A DNA stretch of 64,000 nucleotides from Bacillota bacterium (GCA_023421245.1 JAEZTV010000033.1:1-64000), one strand, 5' to 3'; numbered from the stretch's first letter, positions 7,608 to 17,250 are shown. Numbers and translations are program-made. Notes: generated from the letters alone by a model not told the origin.

Positions 7608-8945
7608 ATGACCGGTATCGTTTTTATTGTATTGGCAATGGTTGAACTTGCATTTGCATCCTATTTTATCGTTACGACTTCCTCACAGCCAAAAGCAAAA
7701 AGCTATGCACGCCTGATAGAACTTGTGGTTTTTGTGGCGCTTTGCATCCTAAATATCTTCGAGTGGGGAATGCGTTGGTACCTTCTTGGTACTTTGCTGC
7801 TTGTGCTGGCACTTCGAGCAGGATATGTTCTAACACTAAAAAAGAAACAGGCAGTTCCGTTTCGCAAAAGCAAGGTCGTTCTAAAAGCGATTGGCATGCT
7901 TTTAATCTATGCGGTGGTACTCATCCCCTCTTTCCTTTTTCCGCAATACGATGTACTCAAGCAAACAGGAGAATATGGCGTTGCTACAGCGGAGCATACG
8001 TTTACGAGCGATACCATAGCGGACTATTACAGTGACGGCAATCGCCATGTAAATGTGGGCTTTTGGTATCCGAGCAGCGCGGACGGAAAGTACCCTTTGG
8101 TTGTTTTCACGCACGGCGCGTTCGGCGTAAGGAACAGCAATCTTTCTTTGTATGAAGAGCTTGCAAGTCATGGCTATGTGGTTTGTTCCATTGATCATCC
8201 GGGGCATTCTTTTTTTACAAAATCAGAGGACGGCAAGGCAACCATCGTTGATACGGCATATATGAACGAGGTATTGGAGGGCAATACCAGCTATTACACC
8301 ACTGCGGAATACTTTGACTTGATTCAAAAATGGATGAAAATCCGTACCGAGGATATTAATCTCACCCTCGACACCATTTTGCAGTATGCCAAAGATTCGG
8401 ATTACGCAAACGACACGCAAGCGGCAGCGCTATACAAGCTTATTGACCGTGATAAAATAGGCGTGTTCGGCCATTCTATGGGTGCCGCCGCGAGTGTACA
8501 GATTGGAAGAGAGCGGCAGGAGGTGAGTGCGGTCATCAACATTGACGGTCCTTACTTCAGTGAGATTGTTTATGACGCAAACGCAGATGAATTTGTTGCG
8601 GCAAAAGAGCAGTACGATACACCGGTTCTGAATATTTACTCCGATCAGGTATGGGTACAGCTTCGGGACGGTACCGAGACCGGCGTGTATTCTGGCAATA
8701 AAATATCCGATACAATATGCACCGAAAGCTATGATGTATATCTGAAGGGCACGAAGCATTTAACCCTCACAGATCTTGCCTTGGTTTCCCCGCCCCTCGC
8801 CTATTTGTTAAATGGAGAGCGCTCATCGGTGGATGTGCGGGAGAGTATTGCGCTTGAAAACAGGCTGATCTTAGAATTTTTCGATGCCGCCCTAAAAGGT
8901 GAGGGCAAATTTTCTTCAGCAGGGGTGCATGAAGTGGGTTCGTGA
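7608..8945 (+). CDS. Membrane-anchored alpha/beta hydrolase (platelet-activating-factor-acetylhydrolase-like)
   Basis: 445 residues. Residues 1-~115 contain four hydrophobic helices; residues ~140-440 are an alpha/beta hydrolase. The nucleophile elbow is 'GVFGHSMGAAAS' (G-H-S-M-G, Ser near residue 291), the oxyanion region is 'VVFTHGAFGVRNSN', and the likely acid and base are the Asp in 'INIDGPYF' and the His in 'GTKHLTLTD'. Length and layout fit the PAF-acetylhydrolase/dienelactone-hydrolase-like group. The catalytic domain would sit on one face of the membrane; which face is not clear. AAAGGAGA precedes the ATG. It stands alone between the LytTR operon and the yyaL-like gene. Confidence 0.85.
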   Translation: MTGIVFIVLAMVELAFASYFIVTTSSQPKAKSYARLIELVVFVALCILNIFEWGMRWYLLGTLLLVLALRAGYVLTLKKKQAVPFRKSKVVLKAIGMLLIYAVVLIPSFLFPQYDVLKQTGEYGVATAEHTFTSDTIADYYSDGNRHVNVGFWYPSSADGKYPLVVFTHGAFGVRNSNLSLYEELASHGYVVCSIDHPGHSFFTKSEDGKATIVDTAYMNEVLEGNTSYYTTAEYFDLIQKWMKIRTEDINLTLDTILQYAKDSDYANDTQAAALYKLIDRDKIGVFGHSMGAAASVQIGRERQEVSAVINIDGPYFSEIVYDANADEFVAAKEQYDTPVLNIYSDQVWVQLRDGTETGVYSGNKISDTICTESYDVYLKGTKHLTLTDLALVSPPLAYLLNGERSSVDVRESIALENRLILEFFDAALKGEGKFSSAGVHEVGS

Positions 8946-9219
8946 GATCATTCCCACGGTTGCAGGTGAGTAAGCTTGTGGACAGAATATGCTACCCTCA
9001 CACGAGCAGTATAAAAAACAGCAATGCCACGGCAATCGGCTGTGCAGCATCAAAGGGGGCAAGTCACCATCGGATTTGCCCCTATCCATTTCACTACAAA
9101 TGTAATAGTGATGGCTTATTGGTTGAAGCGAAATCTCCCGACCCCGTTCCCTAATGTTGCGCGGTTTCTTGGTTATAATATCAGTGACGCATGATGAAAT
9201 AAACAAAGAGGGTGATGCC
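8946..9219. other. Intergenic stretch before the YyaL-like gene
   Basis: No coding frame with family features is visible. A hairpin GGGGCAA/TTGCCCC (about 9056-9082) could terminate the hydrolase transcript, although the T-run is weak. No riboswitch consensus was recognised. Confidence 0.4.
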
Positions 9220-11262
9220 ATGAACACAAACAGAATACCTAATAGATTGAATAAAGAGAAATCTCCGTATTTGCTTCAACACGCTTATAATCCGGTAGAC
9301 TGGTTCCCTTGGGGAGAAGATGCATTTGAGAAAGCAAAACGGGAGGATAAGCCTGTTTTGCTTTCTATTGGCTATTCCACCTGTCATTGGTGCCACGTGA
9401 TGGAGCACGAATCGTTTGAAAATGAAGAGACTGCCGATATCCTCAACCAGGGCTTTGTTTCGATTAAAGTGGACCGCGAGGAGCGCCCTGATATAGACGC
9501 TGTGTATATGGCGGTGTGTGTCGGTATTACCGGACATGGCGGCTGGCCGCTGACCATACTGATGACGCCCGGGCAGCAGCCGTTTTATGCGGCGACCTAT
9601 CTGCCCAAAAAAAGCTCCGGCGGGCGAATGGGGCTGGATGATCTGCTTAGTAAGGTATCGTCGGTATGGCAGACAGACCGTGATGTGCTGCTTAAATCGG
9701 CGAGTGAAATCACTGATTTTCTGGGTAAAGATGCGGGCAAACAGGCTGCACATGGCGAGCCCCGCGACGAGCTGCTGCACCACGCCGCCCGTCTGCTGGA
9801 ACGCGGGTTTGACGAGGTATATGGCGGCTTCGGCGCTGCGCCTAAGTTCCCTTCCCCGCACAATCTTTTATTTTTGATGCGGTATTACGAGCTGTTTGGG
9901 GATGAGCATACGCTGCGCATGGCAGAACAAACGCTGCGGGGTATGTATCGTGGCGGGCTGTATGACCATATCGGCGGCGGGTTTTCACGCTACTCTACCG
10001 ACAACAAATGGCTTGTTCCGCACTTTGAAAAGATGCTGTACGACAATGCCCTGCTTGCTTATGTATATCTGCACGCCTATGAGCTTACGCAAAACGAGTT
10101 GTACCTTAGCGTGGCACAGCACACCATCGGCTATGTACTGCGAGAGCTTACCCACGCAGACGGCGGCTTTTTATGCGGTCAGGATGCAGACAGCGACGGC
10201 GTGGAGGGCAAGTATTATGTGCTGACCCAAGAGGAAATAACCACGGTGCTCGGGGCGCAAGATGCCGCGTGCTTTTGTGATTGGTTCGACATCACAAGCA
10301 AAGGGAATTTTGAGGGGAAAAGCATCCCAAATCTTTTGAAAAACAACGATTTTATGCGGCAAAACGATGAGATTTCGGCGCTCTGTAACACCTTGTACGA
10401 GTACCGCCGTAACCGCACCCTTTTGCACAAAGACGATAAGATTCTGACCTCGTGGAACGGGCTGATGATAGCGGCGCTTGCCAAGGCATACCGTGTGACC
10501 GCCGAGCGAAATTACCTTGACGCGGCTGTGCGCGCACATCGGTTTATTGAGGAGAAGCTAACCGGCCAAAGCGGCAGGCTGATGGTCAGGTGGCGTGACG
10601 GAGAAGCCGCGGGAAACGGGATGCTTGACGATTACGCCTTTTATGCATGGGCGCTGCTCGAGTTGTACGACGCAAAGCACGATGCCGGCTTTTTGCGGCG
10701 GGCGTGTGAGCTTGCAGATGCAATCGTACGGCATTTTTCCGATGAACAGGGCGGCGGGTTTTACCTGAATGCCGATGATGCCAACACGCTGATTCACCGC
10801 CCAAAGGAGCTGTATGACGGCGCAACACCGTCCGGTAACTCGGCGGCAGGGTATGTACTGCAGCGGCTGTTTTTACTGACGGCAGATACCACCTGGAAAA
10901 CCCACAGCACGCGGCAGATGCGTTACCTTGGCGCAGGCGTGCAGGACTACCCCGCCGGGTACTGCTTTGCGCTGTATGCGATGTCGTACGCCTTGCACCC
11001 GCCCCACACGCTGGTGTGCGCCACCGCCGAGGCGGACGCCGGGGAACAGATCGCGCGTTTTGTGCGCGGCAAGGGGCTGCATGACCTCGGTGTGCTTATT
11101 AAAACCGGCGAGAATGAGCAGACACTTGCGCAGGCCGCTCCGTTTAGCAAGGAGTACCCCATCCCCCGGCAGGGCTCGCGGTATTATCTTTGCAGGGACG
11201 GTGCCTGCCTTTCCCCTGCCGATTCGCTCGATGCGCTTGACTTTACGCAGCTTACACGTTAA
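9220..11262 (+). CDS. yyaL: YyaL/SSP411-type thioredoxin-domain protein (DUF255)
   Basis: 680 residues, the usual size for this family. The N-terminal ~160 residues are a thioredoxin-like domain that starts with the invariant 'NRLNKEKSPYLLQHAYNPVDW' region (quoted here in part) and carries the redox-type motif C-H-W-C near residues 57-60 in 'STCHWCHVMEHESF'. The remaining ~500 residues form an (alpha/alpha)6-barrel related to N-acylglucosamine epimerases and glycosidases ('YDHIGGGFSRYSTD', 'PHFEKMLYDNALL', 'LTSWNGLMIAALAKAY'). The biochemical role is unknown in bacteria. The ATG at 9220 follows GAGGGTG and begins at the conserved N-terminus; upstream in-frame codons have no homology value. 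A strong terminator follows. Confidence 0.93.
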   Translation: MNTNRIPNRLNKEKSPYLLQHAYNPVDWFPWGEDAFEKAKREDKPVLLSIGYSTCHWCHVMEHESFENEETADILNQGFVSIKVDREERPDIDAVYMAVCVGITGHGGWPLTILMTPGQQPFYAATYLPKKSSGGRMGLDDLLSKVSSVWQTDRDVLLKSASEITDFLGKDAGKQAAHGEPRDELLHHAARLLERGFDEVYGGFGAAPKFPSPHNLLFLMRYYELFGDEHTLRMAEQTLRGMYRGGLYDHIGGGFSRYSTDNKWLVPHFEKMLYDNALLAYVYLHAYELTQNELYLSVAQHTIGYVLRELTHADGGFLCGQDADSDGVEGKYYVLTQEEITTVLGAQDAACFCDWFDITSKGNFEGKSIPNLLKNNDFMRQNDEISALCNTLYEYRRNRTLLHKDDKILTSWNGLMIAALAKAYRVTAERNYLDAAVRAHRFIEEKLTGQSGRLMVRWRDGEAAGNGMLDDYAFYAWALLELYDAKHDAGFLRRACELADAIVRHFSDEQGGGFYLNADDANTLIHRPKELYDGATPSGNSAAGYVLQRLFLLTADTTWKTHSTRQMRYLGAGVQDYPAGYCFALYAMSYALHPPHTLVCATAEADAGEQIARFVRGKGLHDLGVLIKTGENEQTLAQAAPFSKEYPIPRQGSRYYLCRDGACLSPADSLDALDFTQLTR

Positions 11263-11340
11263 CAGATTAATATTGCCCAATTTTTATTCAACTCCGGCGG
11301 TGATCGTTTGCCGATGTGCAGCCGTATTCTGCAACCACGC

Positions 11341-11380
11341 AACAAAAGGTCATCTGAACCCGTTCAGATGACCTTTTGTT
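11341..11380. terminator. Bidirectional terminator between convergent genes
   Basis: A perfect 19-bp inverted repeat (arms 11341-11359 and 11362-11380, two-base loop) ends in TTTTGTT on both strands. It separates yyaL (plus) from the PLP lyase gene (minus). Confidence 0.9.
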
Positions 11381-11389
11381 ATTGTTCGC

Positions 11390-12646
11390 TTACCGACATG
11401 CGCGCACCGCGTCGGCGGCAAGCAAAATACCAAGCTTTGCGCTGTAATAGGTAAGACCGCCCTGCATCCACACCGCATACGGCTCACGCATAGGGGCATC
11501 GGCGGAAAGCTCGATGGACGCACCCATTGTAAACGCGCCCGCCGCCATGATGACCGGGTCCTCGTAGCCGGGCATGTCCCACGCCTCGGGTACGGCAAAC
11601 GAATCAATGGGCGAGCCTTTTTGAATACCGCCGCAAAAGGCGGTTACGCGCGCGGGGCTGCCAAGGGTAATGGCCTGAATAATATCGGTGCGGGGCTGGT
11701 CAAACGCGGGATAGACGTCAAAGCCCAGCTCGGCAAACATCCTTGCGGCGAGCACTGCCGTCTTAAGCGCGCTTGCTACGACAGTCGGCGCAAAGAACAG
11801 ACCCATCAACAGCTCGCGTGTATTGCCCAGTGTACAGCCGACCTCTCTGCCCGTTCCTACCGCGCTCAGGCGGTGGGAGCACAGGGTAACAAGGTCGCTT
11901 CTGCCTGCTATGTAGCCGCCCGTGCGCGCGATACCGCCGCCGGGGTTTTTAATCAGCGAACCGACAATTAGATCGGCCCCCACCTGTGTTGGCTCGCGCT
12001 CCTCCACAAACTCGCCATAGCAGTTATCCACCATAATGATGGCATCCGGATTTACGGCACGCACCGTTTTGCACATCTGCTCAATGACATCGGTGGTAAG
12101 CGACGGGCGCAGCGCATAGCCGCGCGAGCGCTGAATATAACACACCTTCGCCCGTGCCGCCTGCTTTGCAATCTCGTCATAATCGGGCGTACCGTCCGCA
12201 AGCAGTGCAATCTCTTCATAACGCACGCCAAAATCGCGCAGCGAACCGCCGCCTGCATCGCGAATGCCGATGACGCCCTGCAGGGTATCGTACGGAAGCC
12301 CTGCGATACTGAGCATTACATCCCCCGGCCGCAGAATACCAAACAATGCCACCGTTAGCGCATGGGTACCCGATACAAAATTGTGGCGGATGATTGCATC
12401 CTCCGCTCCGACAATGTCGGCAAACACTTTGTCGGTTGTTTCGCGCCCCAGATCCCCATAACCATAGCCGGTGGTGGGTACAAAGTGAATATCGCTGACG
12501 CGGTTATCGTAAAACGCCTTTTGCACCTTCATCTGCGCGAGCTCTGCGCGGCGTTCAATCCCTTCAAACACCTGTGCGCATGCAAGCTCTGCCTGTTGTG
12601 CAAGCGCCATTGTCTGCGGGCTTATGGAAAATGGATTGTCTGTCAT
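11390..12646 (-). CDS. Methionine-gamma-lyase-like PLP protein (aluminium-resistance family)
   Basis: 418 residues of the PF06838-type family (YnbB in Bacillus), a fold-type I PLP enzyme group annotated as aluminium resistance or methionine gamma-lyase family. Visible are 'IRHNFVSGTHALTVALFGILRPGD', the aspartate region 'IIMVDNCYGEFVEEREP', and the likely Schiff-base lysine in 'SLIKNPGGGIARTGGYIAG'. True substrate specificity is not established. The ribosome site is weak (AAGGC) and the start is chosen by homology. It lies 21 bases after a GNAT gene on the same strand; in other Firmicutes this family often sits near hfq/miaA, but not here. Confidence 0.88.
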   Translation of the reverse strand: MTDNPFSISPQTMALAQQAELACAQVFEGIERRAELAQMKVQKAFYDNRVSDIHFVPTTGYGYGDLGRETTDKVFADIVGAEDAIIRHNFVSGTHALTVALFGILRPGDVMLSIAGLPYDTLQGVIGIRDAGGGSLRDFGVRYEEIALLADGTPDYDEIAKQAARAKVCYIQRSRGYALRPSLTTDVIEQMCKTVRAVNPDAIIMVDNCYGEFVEEREPTQVGADLIVGSLIKNPGGGIARTGGYIAGRSDLVTLCSHRLSAVGTGREVGCTLGNTRELLMGLFFAPTVVASALKTAVLAARMFAELGFDVYPAFDQPRTDIIQAITLGSPARVTAFCGGIQKGSPIDSFAVPEAWDMPGYEDPVIMAAGAFTMGASIELSADAPMREPYAVWMQGGLTYYSAKLGILLAADAVRACR

Positions 12647-12667
12647 TTTAATTTTTCAAGCCTTTCG

Positions 12668-13468
12668 CTATAGAGTATTGTAGAGCGCCGCCCATATGCT
12701 CTGCACCCGAAAGCCAAGGCTATGGTACAGCACGTCCGCCTCGGGGGATACGCTAAGCAGGTAGGGGGTTACCGCATCATTGCACAAACCACAGCACAGC
12801 GCCGCCACCGCCGCCTTTGCATACCCGCGTCTGCGCAGCTCGTATAGGGTGCATACATCACGGATGACGGCCTTGTCCTGCGCAAGATAGGCGCTTGCCG
12901 TGCTTGCGTACAATCCGTTTGCCTTAAGCACATTTACCCGTGCGCCGCCATGGCGCAGACGGTAGGCAAGGTCGGTGTACCACAGATGATAATCCGCGCG
13001 CTTTTTGTACTCGTCACTGCACTCGCCAAGCAGTGCAAACAATCTGCGCGGGTTTGGGCTTTCACTTAGAACAGTACCTTTTGGCGGCACGGCCGGTGCA
13101 GGCAGCCCGTCAAGCACCATGACGTTGCCTGTACGCATCCCTTTGCCGTCTGTAATACGCGCAGGCAGGCTGCTGAGCATACGCTCAGGGCCGATGATCG
13201 AGCGCCAATGGGGTGCAACAGAAAGGAAGGATGCAAAAAAGCGGCTGTTGTCATCCTCGGGTGCACAGCACAGGGTTAAGGTTTCATGATAGTACTGCAC
13301 CACCATGTGCGCCGCGGCATCTTCGTCATAGATTAACCACAGCGAGAGGTACCGCTCATCTAAGCCGTACACCTCGTAGTTTGCGCGGATGGTCGTACCG
13401 AACAACGGGTGCGCATCAAGCACCTTAAAAAAGTCCTTTTCATTTCCTCTGTCCACCATGCGAACCAT
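12668..13468 (-). CDS. GNAT-family acetyltransferase (long form)
   Basis: 266 residues from the ATG at 13468, which follows AGGGGG by ten bases; an in-frame upstream start would overlap the preceding M42 gene. The C-terminal half holds the acetyl-CoA motif 'CTLYELRRRGYAKAAVAALC' (R-R-G-Y-A) followed by a segment ending in 'VLYHSLGFRVQSIWAALY', typical of the last GNAT strand. The N-terminal ~120 residues resemble the degenerate first half of double-GNAT proteins. Substrate unknown. It lies between two M42 peptidase genes and a PLP lyase, all on the minus strand and closely spaced, so one transcript is likely. Confidence 0.8.
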   Translation of the reverse strand: MVRMVDRGNEKDFFKVLDAHPLFGTTIRANYEVYGLDERYLSLWLIYDEDAAAHMVVQYYHETLTLCCAPEDDNSRFFASFLSVAPHWRSIIGPERMLSSLPARITDGKGMRTGNVMVLDGLPAPAVPPKGTVLSESPNPRRLFALLGECSDEYKKRADYHLWYTDLAYRLRHGGARVNVLKANGLYASTASAYLAQDKAVIRDVCTLYELRRRGYAKAAVAALCCGLCNDAVTPYLLSVSPEADVLYHSLGFRVQSIWAALYNTL

Positions 13469-13508
13469 TGCTCTGCTACCCCCTGATGCAAAAGAAATAC
13501 CGATGCGC

Positions 13509-14534
13509 TTACCATGCTGCGCCACACATCCGTTCCCCTACAGCGGTGCACAGCCGGAGTGCCGCGTCAATATCCGACACCTTCACCACACTTGCGGGGG
13601 AGTGCAGATATCGGCAAGGCAGAGAGATTGCAAGTGTTCTTACCCCTGCGCGTGATTTGTGAATGACGCTTGCCTCGTTGCCGCCCGCCACCAGCCGCTT
13701 GGGCTGGCAGGGTATGCCCCGCTCGCGCGCGGTGTCAAACGCCATGCGGTAAAGCATGCGGTCGTAGACGGTGCCTTTGTCCATAAACGAGATAACAGGC
13801 CCCTCGCCAAGGCAGCAGACCTCTTTTTCCGCGGAGACGCCCGCGATATCGGCTGCGGTGGTGGTTTCGAGTACGATTGCGCAGTCGGGACGAATAGAGT
13901 AGGCCGAGGCTGCTGCGCCGCGGCACCCAACCTCCTCCTGCACATTGAACGCAAAGCAAGTGTCATATTCCAAAGAGGACTGTATCATTTTAATCATCAA
14001 CGCGCAGCCTACACGGTCATCGAGCGCCTTTGCCTTTATAAAACCGTCGCCGAACTGCACAAAGGCGGAATCAAACACCGCGCAGTCGCCGGGTGCGACA
14101 TAGCGCTGTGCATCGGACCTACCCTTCGCGCCGATATCGATATACAGGCTATCGACAGCCGGCATCTTGTCGCGCTCATCGGCGGGAACAAGATGCACAG
14201 GTTTTGTGCCGATCACGCCGCAGATTCCCTGCTCGCCTATCCGCAGACGCTTGCCAACAAGGACACGGGTATCAATTCCGCCCACGCAAGAAAACCGCAG
14301 CAGACCATCCTCCGTGATGTTGGTGACAATGAACCCCACTTCGTCCATATGTGCGGCAATCATCAGCCGGTTTGCGGTAGGGTGCTTCCCCTTTTTAAAC
14401 GCAATAAGGTTGCCGAGCGGGTCGACGTGATACTCGCAGTGCCCGCCTATCCTGCTAATAATATGCGCCCTGACCGCGTCCTCCATGCCGGAAGGGCCCG
14501 GCAGTCCGCATAGGGATTGTATCAGTTCTACCAT
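13509..14534 (-). CDS. M42-family metallo-aminopeptidase (copy 2)
   Basis: 341 residues, usual for M42 (FrvX/YsdC/glutamyl aminopeptidase) cytosolic co-catalytic metallopeptidases. Metal-binding and catalytic elements are present: 'LMIAAHMDEVGFIV' (His and Asp near residues 67-69), 'KALDDRVGCAL' (bridging Asp), 'VQEEVGCRGA' (catalytic Glu-Glu), and a late 'SLPCRYLHSPASVV' with the last His ligand. Tetrahedral dodecamers of this family trim peptides; substrate preference is not readable. Its ATG overlaps the stop of the preceding M42 gene (TGATG), so the two are translationally coupled. Confidence 0.93.
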   Translation of the reverse strand: MVELIQSLCGLPGPSGMEDAVRAHIISRIGGHCEYHVDPLGNLIAFKKGKHPTANRLMIAAHMDEVGFIVTNITEDGLLRFSCVGGIDTRVLVGKRLRIGEQGICGVIGTKPVHLVPADERDKMPAVDSLYIDIGAKGRSDAQRYVAPGDCAVFDSAFVQFGDGFIKAKALDDRVGCALMIKMIQSSLEYDTCFAFNVQEEVGCRGAAASAYSIRPDCAIVLETTTAADIAGVSAEKEVCCLGEGPVISFMDKGTVYDRMLYRMAFDTARERGIPCQPKRLVAGGNEASVIHKSRAGVRTLAISLPCRYLHSPASVVKVSDIDAALRLCTAVGERMCGAAW

Positions 14535-15562
14535 CAGCGCGCCCCTCCCTGCTCTAAGATATACGCCGCAAGCAAGCGCGCGGTGGCCTCGACATCATCG
14601 GGATGCACCGTTTCGTTGGGCGTGTGCATATATTTGATGGGAATAGACACCATACCCGCCGCAACGCCGCCGCGCGAACTGACAATCGGGTCGGCATTCG
14701 TGCCTGTGGTGCCGCTCATCACCTCGGTTTGATATGGAATCTCCTCACGCTGTGCTATAGCGCACAGACGGGAAAAGATGGCGCGGGAAAGCACGGGAGA
14801 GATGCCAATCATCGGGCCCGCTCCCATATCTCCGCACTTTTGGCGGGGGGAGTCGGGGGTATATGCGTAGCTGACATCCACAACAATCGCCTCTGTGGGG
14901 CGGATGGAAAATGCGCCGGTAGCAGCGCCCTGACCGCCAACCTCTTCGCGGGTGGAAAACAGCACCGACAACCCGCAGGGGATATCCTTTTTTGGGGCAA
15001 GCGCAAGGGTACGCAAAATAGCGGCACAGCTTACCCTGTCGTCCAATGCCTGCGAGACAATCTGCCCGCCGCAGAGCGTATCTACCCCGCCATGCAGCAC
15101 AACGCGGTCACCGGGCGCAATCAGTTCCGTTGCCTTTTGCTTGTCAAGGCCGATGTCAATGGCAATCTCCTCGAGGCGAGGCGCCTTTTTATCCTCGCCG
15201 TCCGCACCAAGATGGGGCGGGTTGCTGCATATTACACCAAAAACCGGCTGTTTGCCGTATACCGTAACATCCGACGCCATAAGCACCCGCCGGTCGATAC
15301 CGCCGACGTTTGCTACCCGAACAAAGCCTTTGTCGTCGATGTGCTGAACAATGAGACCAATCTGATCCAGATGTGCGTCGAGCAGGATGTGCCGCTGCCC
15401 CTCCTGCGGCCGCCGTACAGTGCAGATGACGTTGCCAAGTGCGTCAACGGCAGTATCACCGTAACAGGCAAGCAATTCACGCGCGGTCTCCGCCGCCTTG
15501 TGTTCATCGCCCGACACGCCCACCGGGCGGGTAAGCTGCTCTATCAGCTGTTGTATTATCAT
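14534..15562 (-). CDS. M42-family metallo-aminopeptidase (copy 1)
   Basis: 342 residues, paralogous to the next gene. It has 'ILLDAHLDQIGLIV' (metal-binding His/Asp), 'QALDDRVSCAAIL', 'STREEVGGQGAATGAFSI' (catalytic Glu pair) and 'SIPIKYMHTPNETVHPDD' (final His). The two copies differ clearly, so this is an old duplication, and they may form mixed assemblies as suspected for tandem M42 genes in other bacteria (inference). It starts 13 bases after the murD stop on the same strand. Confidence 0.93.
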   Translation of the reverse strand: MIIQQLIEQLTRPVGVSGDEHKAAETARELLACYGDTAVDALGNVICTVRRPQEGQRHILLDAHLDQIGLIVQHIDDKGFVRVANVGGIDRRVLMASDVTVYGKQPVFGVICSNPPHLGADGEDKKAPRLEEIAIDIGLDKQKATELIAPGDRVVLHGGVDTLCGGQIVSQALDDRVSCAAILRTLALAPKKDIPCGLSVLFSTREEVGGQGAATGAFSIRPTEAIVVDVSYAYTPDSPRQKCGDMGAGPMIGISPVLSRAIFSRLCAIAQREEIPYQTEVMSGTTGTNADPIVSSRGGVAAGMVSIPIKYMHTPNETVHPDDVEATARLLAAYILEQGGAR

Positions 15563-15575
15563 AACCGTTCCCTTT

Positions 15576-16967
15576 CTAAAGCGCGTCTACAAGCTCTTTA
15601 AACCGCTCGCCGCGCGCCTGATAATTTCGAAACATATCAAAGCTTGCACAGGCCGGCGACAGGGTTACCACATCACCCTGTGCAGCCTTTTGGCGCGCAG
15701 CTTGCACCGCTTCTTCAAGCGAGTCTAGCATTACAAGCTCGGGACTGCCCTCGCGATAGGCGTCGCACGAGATGATTGCTTCGCGGATGGCGGGCGCGGT
15801 TTCGCCGAGCAATAACACCAGCTTACAATGCCGGATAAGCTCGGGGGCAAGTGGTGTAAAGGGTATGTTTTTATCCGAGCCGCCCGCGATGACAATGATG
15901 GGTTGAGAAAACGCGCGCAGACCCGCGATGGTACGCGATGGCGTAGTGGCAATGGAATCGTTGTACCACCGAACACCATCAAGCTCCCGCACAAACTCAA
16001 TGCGGTGCGCAACACCGGAAAATGTCTTTGCAACATATTCAATATTTTCAGGTTCAATGTAGCCCCAGGTCGCAGCAATGGCGGCAAGGTAGTTTTCTAT
16101 ATTATGCCCGCCCGGAATCTTAATTAAGTCTTGATGCAGCAGCGTATGCACGCCTTTTTCATCTGCCATGCAAACAAAGCCGCCATCGTTTACAAATGCG
16201 CCGCGGCCAACAGTTGACCTGCGCGAAAACAGCAGGGTATCGCCACGTGTTTTTTCCGCAAGCGAGCGGGTGATGTCGTTGTCGTAATTCAGCACTGCAC
16301 GCGCAAACCCGTTTTGGTGCAGAAGGATATTCTTTTTTGCGTCCACATACTCCTGCATATCGGTGTGCATATCCAGATGGTTGGGCGAAAGGTTGGTTAT
16401 CACCGCAACGTGGGGCGAGGTGCGCATTGAGATAAGCTGAAAGCTTGACAGCTCCACCACCGCAACATCGTCCGGCGCAATCTCTTCAATCCTTGCAAGC
16501 AGGGGGATACCGATATTACCGCCGAGAAAGACACGTCTGCCCTGCTTTTTAAACAGCTCGCTGATGATGGTGGTCGTGGTTGTTTTGCCGTCGCTGCCCG
16601 TCACCGCAAAAATCGGGCAGGGGCACAGGTCAAAGAAAACCTCAAGCTCGCTTGTTACCACTACGCCATGCGCACGCGCCTGTGTAAGCTCAGGCGTATG
16701 AAAGCGCATGCCGGGTGTGCGGAATACCACATCGTAGTCGGTAAGCCCTTCGAGATAATCCGCGCCAAGCTTAAGCGCAATGCCCGCGTCCTCCAGACGC
16801 GCGGCGGTGCCGCCAAGCTCTTTTCTTGACTTTTTATCACATGCTGTGACGGCCGCGCCTTTTCGCGCGAACAACAGCATGGCGTCGGTATTGGACACGC
16901 CAATGCCGACAAAACAGATGCGTTTACCCGCACTGCCGTTAAAAAAGGCCGCAATTCTTGCATCCAT
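15576..16967 (-). CDS. murD: UDP-N-acetylmuramoyl-L-alanine:D-glutamate ligase
   Basis: 463 residues. MurD adds D-glutamate to UDP-MurNAc-L-Ala in the cytoplasm using ATP. The N-terminal UDP-binding part reads 'KRICFVGIGVSNTDAMLLFARKGAAVTACD'; the ATP loop is 'FAVTGSDGKTTTTTIISEL' near residue 120; 'SPNHLDMH' carries a Mg2+ ligand; 'VAHRIEFVRELDGVRWYNDSIATTPSRTIAGL' (quoted in pieces elsewhere as the family signature) marks MurD rather than MurC/E/F. GGAGGG precedes the ATG by eight bases. It is isolated from the usual dcw cluster; here it leads a minus-strand group with two M42 peptidases. Confidence 0.96.
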   Translation of the reverse strand: MDARIAAFFNGSAGKRICFVGIGVSNTDAMLLFARKGAAVTACDKKSRKELGGTAARLEDAGIALKLGADYLEGLTDYDVVFRTPGMRFHTPELTQARAHGVVVTSELEVFFDLCPCPIFAVTGSDGKTTTTTIISELFKKQGRRVFLGGNIGIPLLARIEEIAPDDVAVVELSSFQLISMRTSPHVAVITNLSPNHLDMHTDMQEYVDAKKNILLHQNGFARAVLNYDNDITRSLAEKTRGDTLLFSRRSTVGRGAFVNDGGFVCMADEKGVHTLLHQDLIKIPGGHNIENYLAAIAATWGYIEPENIEYVAKTFSGVAHRIEFVRELDGVRWYNDSIATTPSRTIAGLRAFSQPIIVIAGGSDKNIPFTPLAPELIRHCKLVLLLGETAPAIREAIISCDAYREGSPELVMLDSLEEAVQAARQKAAQGDVVTLSPACASFDMFRNYQARGERFKELVDAL

Positions 16968-16984
16968 GGTAAAAACCCTCCCAA

Positions 16985-17250
16985 ACTACACTTAACACAC
17001 TTCATTCGGCAGCAAATGGCGCCAGCCGTTCTCCCTGAACAGGAGGGCCAGGCGCTCACAAATCGTCGCTTTTTGAGCGCGTCAAAGGGCTTTTTCTAAA
17101 ACCCTTTGATGCAACCCCTTGCCAGAAGGGGTTGCGGGGTGGCCACTATATATGGTGGTACCAATCTGCGTATGATATACCGCGCCGCCGGCTTGTTTTC
17201 CAATGAAAACCCTTCAACCGCAGATAAGCGCGCTGAAGGGTTTTCGGCAA
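16985..17250. repeat. Intergenic cluster of hairpins
   Basis: The gap between ricT and murD contains a series of inverted repeats: CTCC...GGAG (about 17030-17044), TCAAAGGG/CCCTTTGA (17084-17112), GCAACCCCTT/AAGGGGTTGC (about 17112-17136) and a perfect 12-bp GAAAACCCTTCA/TGAAGGGTTTTC (about 17206-17246). None has a proper T-run, and there is no coding frame. It looks like a compound intergenic repeat element or a processed RNA; a ricT terminator is possible for the last hairpin. Confidence 0.5.

Noticed and set aside
7430..7645. 71-codon frame ahead of the alpha/beta hydrolase
   Set aside because: It overlaps the hydrolase start in another frame, has no ribosome site and lies over the putative promoter.
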